From Pseudomonadota bacterium (GTDB taxonomy: Bacteria; Pseudomonadota; Gammaproteobacteria; Pseudomonadales; Oceanobacteraceae): a stretch of 64,000 bases of DNA. Location: positions 1 to 64,000 of the forward strand of contig JAIXHJ010000014.1 of assembly GCA_030145845.1 (NCBI GenBank), read 5' to 3'. Made by a program: the position numbers and the translations under genes. The notes under the pieces are model-generated. The model was not told the DNA's origin. It did not search any database and was given only the letters and a program-made list of their open reading frames with translations. Below, one piece after another: positions 35,062-43,175 of the stretch. The first letter of the stretch is position 1; each line of letters opens with the position of its first letter.

Positions 35062-36099
35062 ATGAAAACACGTATTACCGAATTACTGGGCATCCGCTAT
35101 CCGCTGGTTCTGCCGGGCATGAGCTGGATTTCCACACCTGAGCTGGTGGCAGCGGTGTCGAACGCTGGCGGGCTGGGGATTCTCGCCAGTGGTCCGCTGA
35201 CGGCTGACGATACCCGTCAGGCAATCCGCCGCATCCGGGAGCTGACCGACAAGCCGTTTGGTATTGGCGTGACCCTGCTGATGCCGGGAGCGAAGGAAAA
35301 CGCCGAAGTGGCGTTGCAGGAGCAGGTACCGGTCATTAACTTTTCGCTTGGTAAAGGTGACTGGCTGGTAAAGCGTGCCCATGAGTATGGCGGCAAAGTC
35401 ATTGCCACCGTGGTGTCGGAAAAACACGCCCTGTCGGCTGAGAAAATCGGCGCGGATGCTCTGCTGGTGACCGGCCACGAAGCCGCAGCACACGGCGGTG
35501 AGGTCACCTCACTGGTACTGGTGCCGGCTATCAGTGCCCGGGTGAGTATCCCGGTGATTGCCACCGGTGGTTTTGCCGACGGCCGTGGCCTGATGGCGGC
35601 ACTGTCGCTGGGCGCAGAAGCCGTGGCCATGGGCTCACGTCTGGCGACCAGCCTGGAATCGCCGCTGCACCAGACGACCAAACAGGCGGTGCTCAGCCGT
35701 ACTGAGCAGGACACCATTTATTCCCGAAACTTTGATGGCCTGTGGGCAAGGGTGATGAAAACCCCGCGCTCGGTGAAAGAAACACGCCGGCCGATGAATA
35801 TTATCCGCGCCTGCTGGGAAGCCAGCAGAGCAGCGCGCATTGTCGGTCAGCCGGTGTGGAAGATTCTGCTGGGGATGCTGGCGATGCTGGATAAGGTTCT
35901 GTTACTGGCCTATTTCGGTGCCAGTGTGCCCCGCCTGAAAGCCGCGACCATTGATGGTGATCTCGATAAAGGGGTGCAGTTTATCGGTCAGACACAGGGG
36001 TTGATCGACGATATTGCCAGCGTTGAAGACATTATTCAGCGTACCGTGCAGGAAGCGGAGGTGGTCTGCCGCCGGCAACAGGACCGTTTCAGCGTTTAA
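35062..36099 (+). CDS. Nitronate monooxygenase-family flavoprotein
   Basis: This 345-residue TIM-barrel FMN enzyme has the family features: LLGIRYPLVLPGMSWIS, SNAGGLGILASG, GADALLVTGHEAAAHGG and ATGGFADGRGLMAALSLGAEAVAMGSR for FMN phosphate binding. Members oxidise nitronates or act as enoyl reductases. The GHEAAAHGG motif resembles the class with the catalytic His. The C-terminal tail after about residue 270 is longer than usual. Substrate unknown. No operon partner is evident. Confidence 0.85.
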   Translation: MKTRITELLGIRYPLVLPGMSWISTPELVAAVSNAGGLGILASGPLTADDTRQAIRRIRELTDKPFGIGVTLLMPGAKENAEVALQEQVPVINFSLGKGDWLVKRAHEYGGKVIATVVSEKHALSAEKIGADALLVTGHEAAAHGGEVTSLVLVPAISARVSIPVIATGGFADGRGLMAALSLGAEAVAMGSRLATSLESPLHQTTKQAVLSRTEQDTIYSRNFDGLWARVMKTPRSVKETRRPMNIIRACWEASRAARIVGQPVWKILLGMLAMLDKVLLLAYFGASVPRLKAATIDGDLDKGVQFIGQTQGLIDDIASVEDIIQRTVQEAEVVCRRQQDRFSV

Positions 36100-36111
36100 C
36101 GGCCAGTATGA

Positions 36112-36140
36112 TGGCCGGTGGTGACTGACACTGCCGGCCA
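36112..36140 (+). terminator. Hairpin after the nitronate monooxygenase gene
   Basis: TGGCCGG (36112-36118) pairs with CCGGCCA (36134-36140). T-rich sequence (TTCCCTCATTACCTTTCTTTTT) follows. Possible terminator; the T-run is interrupted. The rest of the gap to the lipase gene (36141-36331) shows no clear element. Confidence 0.55.
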
Positions 36141-36331
36141 TTCCCTCATTACCTTTCTTTTTGCTCCTTTTTGCCACTGGCCTGATTTGTCTTCGACTAT
36201 CCGGGGATAAGCTGTCCTGCATTGTCCTGTTACCCGGGCCTGCCTCTCTTAAACTGACCGGGCTGTTTTGCACAGGTACGGCCACAGGCTGTCCGGCCGG
36301 CCAGAAAAACAAAAATAAAAAGGATAATTCC

Positions 36332-37273
36332 ATGAAAAAACTGCTCGCCGCTGCAGCCATGGCTGCCACTCTCTTTGCTGCGCAGGTGTCGGCCATGTCC
36401 GACAGCGCAGAAACCGGATACACAGAAACAAAATACCCGATTGTACTGGTCCACGGTTTTCTTGGCTGGGATACCATGCTGGGCATCGATTACTGGTACA
36501 AAGTGGTGGAAACGCTGGAAGAAGACGGTGCTCAGGTGTTCGTCGCTTCCGTTCCCAATGCCAGTACCCCGGAAATCCGTGGTGAAGAGCTGATTCCGCA
36601 GGTGGAAGAAGTGCTGGCCATTACCGGCGCCAGCAAAGTGAATCTGATCGGTCACAGCCATGGTGGCCCGACGACCCGTTACGTTGCCTCCGTGCGTCCG
36701 GATCTGATTGCTTCCGTGACCTCCATTTCCGGCGTTAACAAAGGCACTCCGATTGCCGACACCCTGATGGAGCTGTCTGATGATTCCGCAGCCTTTGACG
36801 CGGTATTCGGTACCATCGTTAACGTCGCTGCTGAAGTTCTGAATCAGATTTCCGGCGCTGATTTTGACGGTGTGAATGCCATGGTCGCCATTGAATCCAT
36901 GACCACTGACAATGCGGTGATTTTTAATGCGGCACATCCCGGTGGCATTCCGGCGACTGAATGTGGCGAAGGCGATTATGAGTATAACGGTGTACGTTAC
37001 TACTCCTGGGCGGGTGCCGACCCAACCACCAATGCGCTGGACCCGATGGATCTGATTACGCTCGCTTTTACCCAATTTTTCCCGGACGACGTGGTTAACG
37101 ACGGTTTTGTCGGAGCCTGTGCGGCGCATCTTGGTATGGTGATCCGTGACGATTTCCGTATGAACCACCTGGACGAAATCAATCAGTTCCTGGGTATGCA
37201 TGATCTGACGGAAACTGATCCGCTGACGGTCTTCCGTACGCACGCTAACCGTCTTAAAAATGTCGGACTGTAA
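36332..37273 (+). CDS. lipA: Secreted triacylglycerol lipase (family I, Pseudomonas LipA-like)
   Basis: This 313-residue lipase has a signal peptide (MKKLLAAAAMAATLFAAQVSA) and the alpha/beta-hydrolase fold. VLVHGFLGWD forms the oxyanion hole; the nucleophile is Ser109 in GHSHGG; Asp257 in NDGF and His266 in AHLG complete the triad. Two cysteines (near 211 and at 263) match the disulfide of Pseudomonas lipase. It cleaves long-chain lipids outside the cell after folding in the periplasm and export by type II secretion. AAAAGG precedes ATG 36332. The foldase gene starts 3 bp after its stop. Confidence 0.95.
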   Translation: MKKLLAAAAMAATLFAAQVSAMSDSAETGYTETKYPIVLVHGFLGWDTMLGIDYWYKVVETLEEDGAQVFVASVPNASTPEIRGEELIPQVEEVLAITGASKVNLIGHSHGGPTTRYVASVRPDLIASVTSISGVNKGTPIADTLMELSDDSAAFDAVFGTIVNVAAEVLNQISGADFDGVNAMVAIESMTTDNAVIFNAAHPGGIPATECGEGDYEYNGVRYYSWAGADPTTNALDPMDLITLAFTQFFPDDVVNDGFVGACAAHLGMVIRDDFRMNHLDEINQFLGMHDLTETDPLTVFRTHANRLKNVGL

Positions 37274-37276
37274 ATT

Positions 37277-38275
37277 ATGAAGCCACTGCACGGTGCTGTC
37301 CTGATTACATCGCTTGCCGTCGCCATCTGGATCGGCGGTTACTGGTCACGGCCTGAGGTTCAGATCGGCGACAGCTCAGCCGCTGTCCCGCCGGCCGCAG
37401 CGACAGACAGTACTGTGCAGAATTTGCCTCAACCGGCTGCAGGTTCCGCCCTGCAGCCACAACAGCTGAAAACATTCCGTGGTGCACAGACCGACGGTAT
37501 GTTGCGCACCAACCTGCATGGTGAGCTGATGATTGATATGCCCCTGCGCCGCTGGCTGGATTTTTATCTGTCGGCACAGGGAGAGGTGGCACTGGAAACG
37601 CTGGTGGCCGCCATGCATGCCGAAATGGATAAACTGCCACAGCCAGGACGCGATCAGGCGGTCAACCTGCTGGAAGACTATCTCGGTTATCTGGCAGCGC
37701 TGGCGCAGTACGACAGTGAATCGCAGAAGCGTATTGCCAGCGGCAGTCTGGATGATCTGGTTGCCCGTACGCAATGGCAGCAGCGCTTACGCCGGCAGTG
37801 GCTGGAACCGGCCGTCGTCGAGGCTTTTTTCAGCCGTGATGAAGCGCTGGATAATTACAGTCTGGCCCGCTACCGGCTGATGAAACAGGGCGCCAGTGCG
37901 GAAGAGCTGGCGGCACTGGAAGACAACCTGCCTGAGGATGTACAGCAGATGCGGCAGTCATCACGGGCAATTATCCGCCTGCGTGAGCAGGAAAGTACGC
38001 TGCAGCAGACCGGCGCCGGAGAGGCTGAAATTCAGGCCTGGCGGACGCAGGAATTCGGAGCTGAGGCAGCACAGCGTCTGGCGCAGGTGGATACCCGTCA
38101 GGCGGAATGGCATCAGCGTCTGCAGGCGTATAAAACCTATGTGGATTCGCTGGCGCTGAATGGCCTCAGTGAAAGTGATCGCGAACGCCTGTTGAATACT
38201 TACCGCCAGCGCCATTTTTCTGCCGATGAAATTAAACGCCTGCCGGCGGCATTAGCCCTGCTGGCTGCTGAGTAA
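37277..38275 (+). CDS. lifO: Lipase-specific foldase (LifO/LipB family)
   Basis: This 332-residue chaperone has an N-terminal membrane anchor (GAVLITSLAVAIWIGGYW), a Pro/Ala-rich linker and an alpha-helical body. The family motif RxxFDYxLSAxGE appears as RRWLDFYLSAQGE. It stays on the inner membrane facing the periplasm and folds the lipase of the upstream gene. The 3' end overlaps the convergent inositol-phosphatase gene by 24 bp. Confidence 0.94.
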   Translation: MKPLHGAVLITSLAVAIWIGGYWSRPEVQIGDSSAAVPPAAATDSTVQNLPQPAAGSALQPQQLKTFRGAQTDGMLRTNLHGELMIDMPLRRWLDFYLSAQGEVALETLVAAMHAEMDKLPQPGRDQAVNLLEDYLGYLAALAQYDSESQKRIASGSLDDLVARTQWQQRLRRQWLEPAVVEAFFSRDEALDNYSLARYRLMKQGASAEELAALEDNLPEDVQQMRQSSRAIIRLREQESTLQQTGAGEAEIQAWRTQEFGAEAAQRLAQVDTRQAEWHQRLQAYKTYVDSLALNGLSESDRERLLNTYRQRHFSADEIKRLPAALALLAAE

Positions 38276-39070
38276 GTATTTATCTGCCTGCTGTAACAGC
38301 GCCTGCAGAGGCTCATACAGGGCCGGGGCGGTAATCAGCAGATCTTCTCCCCACAGCTGTGGGTTGGCGTCCTGTGGTGGCGGGTAAATATGACCGCTGC
38401 TGGCACCGGCTTCGCGGGCGATCAGCTGCGCGGCAGCAAAATCCCAGGGCTTTACCGTTTCGTAATAAGCATCCAGACGGCCACAGGCGACCCAGCAGAT
38501 ATCCAGTGCCGCTGAGCCCAGCCGGCGCATATCGGCACAATGACTCAGTACGGTATTCAGCCGGCTCATCAGCTGTGGCAGTACGCCGTCTTTCTGATAG
38601 GGGAACCCGGTCGCCACCAGAGCCCGTTTCAGTTCATGCTGTTCACTGCAGTGAATGGGCTGCTGGTTCAGCCAGGCTCCGGCTCCCTGTTCGGCACAGA
38701 AGGTTTCCTGCAGAAACGGATTATGTACCACCGCCAGCCGGGCCTGACCTTTGTGATAATAGGCAATGGAAATGGCGACCTGCGGATGCAGATGCGCGTA
38801 ATTAACGGTGCCGTCGATGGGGTCAATAACCCACAGATGGCGGTGGTCGGTAGCGGCATCCGGCGCCAGTTCTTCCGACAGAATATGATGCTGTGGAAAT
38901 GCGGCCAGAATACTTTCGCGGATCACCCGGTCGGCAGCAATATCGGCCTGGGTGACCAGTTCGTGTCCGCCTTTGAACTGAATATCGAGTTTGTTACGTT
39001 CGGAGACGATAATTTCACCGGCGGCAATCGCCAGTTTTCTGATAAAGCCGAGGGTAGGCTGGGCGGACAT
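38252..39070 (-). CDS. Inositol monophosphatase-family phosphatase
   Basis: This 272-residue enzyme has the Mg-binding motifs of the family: LSEEL (Glu), WVIDPIDGTVNY (DPIDGT) and KPWDFAAAQLI (WD). Relatives include SuhB and CysQ; it is not the ordinary SuhB by sequence (start MSAQPTLGFIRK), so substrate remains open. It is cytoplasmic. It runs convergently into the lipase foldase gene and follows the GGDEF-EAL gene by 57 bp on the same strand. Confidence 0.9.
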   Translation of the reverse strand: MSAQPTLGFIRKLAIAAGEIIVSERNKLDIQFKGGHELVTQADIAADRVIRESILAAFPQHHILSEELAPDAATDHRHLWVIDPIDGTVNYAHLHPQVAISIAYYHKGQARLAVVHNPFLQETFCAEQGAGAWLNQQPIHCSEQHELKRALVATGFPYQKDGVLPQLMSRLNTVLSHCADMRRLGSAALDICWVACGRLDAYYETVKPWDFAAAQLIAREAGASSGHIYPPPQDANPQLWGEDLLITAPALYEPLQALLQQADKYLLSSQQG

Positions 39071-39127
39071 AGGCGCTCCCGGTCGCTGGGTTTTGCTCAG
39101 TTTACTGCGCCAGTGCTCATCCGTATA

Positions 39128-41773
39128 TCAGGAGGGCGGTTGTGACAGACGGTTGTGGGTGGCGTTGGCCACAATGTCGCGGAAAATATTCAGCGGTACC
39201 GGTTTGCTGAAAAAATAGCCCTGATAACAATCGCAGTTCAGTGCCTGCAGACGTTGTAATTGTTCACTGGTTTCCACCCCTTCTGCGACCAGCTCCAGCT
39301 GCAGTGATTTGGCCATGGCGATAATGGCATGCACAATCGCTTCATCTTCGCTGTCGGTGGTAATGTTGCGGATAAATGACTGGTCGATTTTCAGTTTACT
39401 GATCGGGAATTGTTTCAGGTAACTGAGTGATGAATAACCGGTACCGAAGTCATCCATGGCAAAGCGGATACCCAGCTGACTGATTTCATCCAGCAGGCGG
39501 ATATTTTCCTGCACATTATCCATCAGCAGACTTTCAGTAATTTCCAGTTCCAGACAGTGTGGCGGCAGTCCGGTACTCTGCAGAATTTCAGCCGTACGCC
39601 GCACAAAGGCATCGTCCAGCTGACGCACGGAAACGTTAACCGAAATCGTCAGCTCCTGACCATATTCCTGATTGAGCTGACGGAATTGTTTGCAGGCTTC
39701 ATACAGTGCCCAGTCGCCGATATCGCGGATCAGTCCGGTTTCTTCCGCTACCGGAATAAAATCAGCCGGGGAGACAAGACCGGCAGTCGGGTGCTGCCAG
39801 CGGATCAGGGCTTCGGCACCGGCCAGGGTATTATCGGCAGAGGCTACCTGGGCCTGATAAAACAGCTGAAATTCATTGTTCTGAATAGCCCGCCGCAGTT
39901 CGCTTTCCAGGGTCAGCCGGGTGTTGACCTGACGGTTCATTTCTTCGTTGTAAAACTGATAACAGTTCCCGCCTTTATTTTTGGCGTTATACATGGCGGT
40001 GTCGGCGTTACGCAGCAGAATATAGGATTCTTCCGAATCGTCCGGACTGAGGGTTATGCCGATGCTGCAGGTGGTGGTCAGGCGGTAATAATCCAGCTGA
40101 AATGGTTGGCTGATATGTTCCAGAATGGTCTTTGCCAGCGTTTCCACAACCTCCCGGCTTTCCGGGTTCAGCAGCATAACAATAAATTCATCGCCGCCGA
40201 GGCGGGCCAGCATATCGTCGGCTGATACCAGATGACGCAGCCGCTCCGATACCAGTTTCAGCAGGCGGTCACCGATATGATGCCCCAGCGAATCGTTGAT
40301 GGTTTTGAAACGGTCCAGGTCGATAAATAATAATGCCAGCGTGCCATTATCCGGCCGTAACCGGCCGATGGCATTAATCAGTTCATCGTTGAAATAATAA
40401 CGGTTGGCCAGTTCGGTGAGCGGGTCACGGGTGGCGAGATATTCAACGTGCTGCTGGGCAACCACGTGGTCGGTAATATCGACCAGAATGCCTTCAATGA
40501 TCGTGCTGTTTTCCTCTCTGGCCACCACCCGGCCACGGTCAAGCAGCCAGTTATATTCCTGGGAATTACTCATCACCCGGTACACCAGTTCCCAGGAATC
40601 ATAACTGCGGGCTTTTTCTTCCATCTGGCGGGCGTAATTTTCCTGATCATCCGGGTGAATCAGGTTGATCAGGCTGTGTCCTTCTGCTGAGCGGATAAAG
40701 GCCGGCGGAAAAATATCATCGGATCCGGTGGTCAGGCGCAGCAGGCGGTGGTCGGGCAGGCTGATTCGGTACATGGCCCCCTGCAGATGTTTCATCAGGG
40801 CCGAAATCACTTCCCGCCGTGCCGTTTTATTCGATTCCGGTTCTGAGCCTTTTTGACGGCGGCCGGGGCGGGTCAGATACCAGAGCCCGGCGGCATAGAC
40901 CAGCCAGATCAGCAGGCCCCAGCGGATATCCTGCAGCCAGCTGTAAAGCATGTAGCTGAGCGGCAGCGACAGCACATAAATCAGGCCACTGTTTTCGTCC
41001 CGCCGGGCAATGCCCAGCAGGCGGCTGTTATTCAGCCCGCGGATGTTAAAGAAATGCTGGCTGGCGCCTTTGCTCAGCGTGCCGACCGCCAGGGAGCGCT
41101 GCAGCCCACTGCTCAGGGGTTGTCCCAGCAGATGCTGATGGCTGAGACCAAGCAGGTTGGCCAGCAGCAGGGTGCCGTCAGGGCGGATAAGGCGGAAAAT
41201 GACGGGGTTGTCGTCCGCCAGTGACAGGTTCCACTGCAGGTGTTCGCTGCTGGTGGAGGTCAGCAGACAGAGAAAGGTATCCGCCGGCCTGATCAGGCGT
41301 TGGCAGAAAGGCAGGTAATAACCGCCTTTGGCGATCAGAGGCGCAGCCAGATACAGGGTGCCGGTGGCTGTCATGGTCTGAACATCGGTCTGTTTCAGCG
41401 CGGGTTCCGCTGGCAGCTGCTGTGCCGGCCACAGAGTGGAGGCCAGCCACTGACCATCGCCGCCGATCAGCGCCGTATGGCTGTATTGGCTGCGTGCCGG
41501 CCGGTGCTGACTGAGCCAGTCATCCCAGGGCTCATGGTTGGTGTATGCCGACTGACTGAGAACCGCCAGCTGCAGGCCGGCTTCACGCAGCTGCTGCTGC
41601 AACTGACGTTCAGTAATGCGGGTATAGGTGCTGAGTTGGCTGTAAACGCGTTCGCGGGCCTGATTCCAGCTGGCGGCAAGATAGAACAGCAGCACCGGCA
41701 GCATGAGCACAAATCCGGAGATACGGAGCCTGCGGTGACTGATCCTGCTGTCCGGGATGCTTTCCTCCGTCAC
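39128..41773 (-). CDS. Membrane GGDEF-EAL protein with PAS domain
   Basis: This 881-residue protein has a membrane helix (about 17-35), a large periplasmic sensor (about 36-280), a second helix (WGLLIWLVYAAGLWYL), a PAS domain (about 330-440), then GGDEF (526-530, intact) and EAL (654-656, intact) domains, with DDFGTGYSSLSYL. Both activities are possible, though tandem proteins often favour one. The inhibitory RxxD site reads SADD, so feedback inhibition may be absent. It lies between tesA and the inositol phosphatase gene on the same strand. The periplasmic signal is unknown. Confidence 0.95.
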   Translation of the reverse strand: MTEESIPDSRISHRRLRISGFVLMLPVLLFYLAASWNQARERVYSQLSTYTRITERQLQQQLREAGLQLAVLSQSAYTNHEPWDDWLSQHRPARSQYSHTALIGGDGQWLASTLWPAQQLPAEPALKQTDVQTMTATGTLYLAAPLIAKGGYYLPFCQRLIRPADTFLCLLTSTSSEHLQWNLSLADDNPVIFRLIRPDGTLLLANLLGLSHQHLLGQPLSSGLQRSLAVGTLSKGASQHFFNIRGLNNSRLLGIARRDENSGLIYVLSLPLSYMLYSWLQDIRWGLLIWLVYAAGLWYLTRPGRRQKGSEPESNKTARREVISALMKHLQGAMYRISLPDHRLLRLTTGSDDIFPPAFIRSAEGHSLINLIHPDDQENYARQMEEKARSYDSWELVYRVMSNSQEYNWLLDRGRVVAREENSTIIEGILVDITDHVVAQQHVEYLATRDPLTELANRYYFNDELINAIGRLRPDNGTLALLFIDLDRFKTINDSLGHHIGDRLLKLVSERLRHLVSADDMLARLGGDEFIVMLLNPESREVVETLAKTILEHISQPFQLDYYRLTTTCSIGITLSPDDSEESYILLRNADTAMYNAKNKGGNCYQFYNEEMNRQVNTRLTLESELRRAIQNNEFQLFYQAQVASADNTLAGAEALIRWQHPTAGLVSPADFIPVAEETGLIRDIGDWALYEACKQFRQLNQEYGQELTISVNVSVRQLDDAFVRRTAEILQSTGLPPHCLELEITESLLMDNVQENIRLLDEISQLGIRFAMDDFGTGYSSLSYLKQFPISKLKIDQSFIRNITTDSEDEAIVHAIIAMAKSLQLELVAEGVETSEQLQRLQALNCDCYQGYFFSKPVPLNIFRDIVANATHNRLSQPPS

Positions 41774-41839
41774 GCTGTGCCTCCTGCTGAACGTACTCCT
41801 GAAACAACAGTATAGGAGGCTGAGCGTAATATGCCCGCG

Positions 41840-42448
41840 TTACTGAGTTTCCAGCCAGTCAAGGATCAGCGGCAGGACGGCATTCATCATCTGCGGCTGA
41901 GCGGCGGCCTGCGGGTGAATCCCGTCGGCCTGCATCAGTTCAGGACGGGTGGCAACGCCGTCCAGCAGAAAGGGCACCAGCAGGGTGTTTTCCTGCTCTG
42001 AAAGGCTGGTGAACAGGGTGCGGAACCCTTCGCTGTAGCGGGCGCCATAATTGGGCGGGATCTGCATACCGAGCAGCAGTACGTCACTGCCGGCCTGACG
42101 GCTGAGCGCAATCATGCGCTGCAGATTGCCGCGGATGCGCTGCAGCGGCATGCCACGCAGGCCATCGTTGCCGCCCAGTTCGATAATGGTCAGATCCGGT
42201 TGGTGCTGCTGCAGCAGCGCGGGCAGGCGGTTAAGGCCGCCCACTGTGGTGTCACCACTGATACTGGCATTGACCACCTGAGCCTGTGGAACATCCTTTT
42301 TCACTTCCTGTTGCAATAAGGCGACCCAGCCCTGTTGCACCGGGATGCCAAATCCGGCACTAATGCTGTCTCCGACGACAAGAATCACAGGGTCTGCACG
42401 TGCGAGTGCGGGCAGAGCCAGCAGCAGAAGCAGAAGGTAACGAAGCAT
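41840..42448 (-). CDS. tesA: Periplasmic SGNH hydrolase, TesA (arylesterase/lysophospholipase)
   Basis: TesA has 202 residues: signal peptide MLRYLLLLLLALPALARA, then block I GDSIS (nucleophile Ser), block III GGND and block V DGIHP. It hydrolyses thioesters, esters and lysophospholipids in the periplasm. The start at 42448 was chosen since the signal peptide begins there; the frame runs open to 42823 but overlaps the ABC gene. Only one base separates its ATG from that of the divergent ABC ATPase gene. Confidence 0.94.
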   Translation of the reverse strand: MLRYLLLLLLALPALARADPVILVVGDSISAGFGIPVQQGWVALLQQEVKKDVPQAQVVNASISGDTTVGGLNRLPALLQQHQPDLTIIELGGNDGLRGMPLQRIRGNLQRMIALSRQAGSDVLLLGMQIPPNYGARYSEGFRTLFTSLSEQENTLLVPFLLDGVATRPELMQADGIHPQAAAQPQMMNAVLPLILDWLETQ

Positions 42449-42449
42449 T

Positions 42450-43175
42450 ATGCCGACAGAGACGCCCCTCAGGCACGCGCAGGACAATACAGAAACAGCC
42501 ACAGATACTTCACTCCTGATCCGCTCACTGGTGAAAGAGGTCGATACCGGCCCCCGCAGGCTGACCATCCTGAAGGGCGTCAATATCGAAATCAAGTCAG
42601 GGGAAAGCGTTGCCATTGTCGGTGCTTCCGGCAGTGGCAAATCAACCCTGCTGGGCATTATGGCAGGACTCGACCTGCCAAGTTCCGGCCAGGTGACTCT
42701 GCTGGGCCGGGAACTGACAAAGCTTGACGAAGATGAACGCGCCGCCGTGCGCGCGCAGGGCGTCAGCTTTGTGTTCCAGAATTTCCAGCTGCTGCCGGGG
42801 CTGACTGCACTGGAGAATGTCATGCTGCCACTGGAAATCCGCAGTGACCGTCATGCCCGCGCCGAAGCCCTGCGGCTGCTGCAGCAGGTTGGTCTGCAGG
42901 ACCGGGTTCAGCATTATCCGTCACAGCTGTCCGGTGGCGAGCAGCAACGGGTGGCGCTGGCGCGGGCATTTGCCGGCCAGCCGGCCATTCTGTTTGCCGA
43001 TGAACCGACCGGTAACCTCGACAGCCTGACCGGCCACCAGGTGGAAGACCTGCTGTTTGAACTGAACCGTGAACGTGGCACCACGCTGGTGCTGGTTACC
43101 CATGATGAGCGTCTGGCACAGCGCTGTCAGCGGCGGGTGAAAATGCAGGATGGGCAACTGGAGGCCGGGGCATGA
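42450..43175 (+). CDS. ybbA: ABC transporter ATP-binding protein (YbbA family)
   Basis: This 241-residue ATPase has Walker A GASGSGKS, signature [14 protein letters not shown], Walker [14 protein letters not shown] and the switch His in VTHDE. It belongs to the MacB/LolD-like group and works with the FtsX-fold permease that follows, overlapping it by 4 bp. The tesA-ybbA-ybbP layout, with tesA divergent, is common in Pseudomonas and E. coli. The first 20 residues are not conserved, so a later start is possible but no internal ATG exists. Confidence 0.94.
   Translation: MPTETPLRHAQDNTETATDTSLLIRSLVKEVDTGPRRLTILKGVNIEIKSGESVAIVGASGSGKSTLLGIMAGLDLPSSGQVTLLGRELTKLDEDERAAVRAQGVSFVFQNFQLLPGLTALENVMLPLEIRSDRHARAEALRLLQQVGLQDRVQHYPSQLSGGEQQRVALARAFAGQPAILFADEPTGNLDSLTGHQVEDLLFELNRERGTTLVLVTHDERLAQRCQRRVKMQDGQLEAGA

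Noticed and set aside
36230..37291. Long open frame (353 codons) on the minus strand opposite the lipase gene
   Set aside because: The plus strand encodes a clear lipase with full catalytic triad; the antisense frame has no signature and follows from codon bias.
42449..42823. Upstream extension of the tesA frame
   Set aside because: It is antisense to the conserved ATPase gene, and the signal peptide marks the start at 42448.
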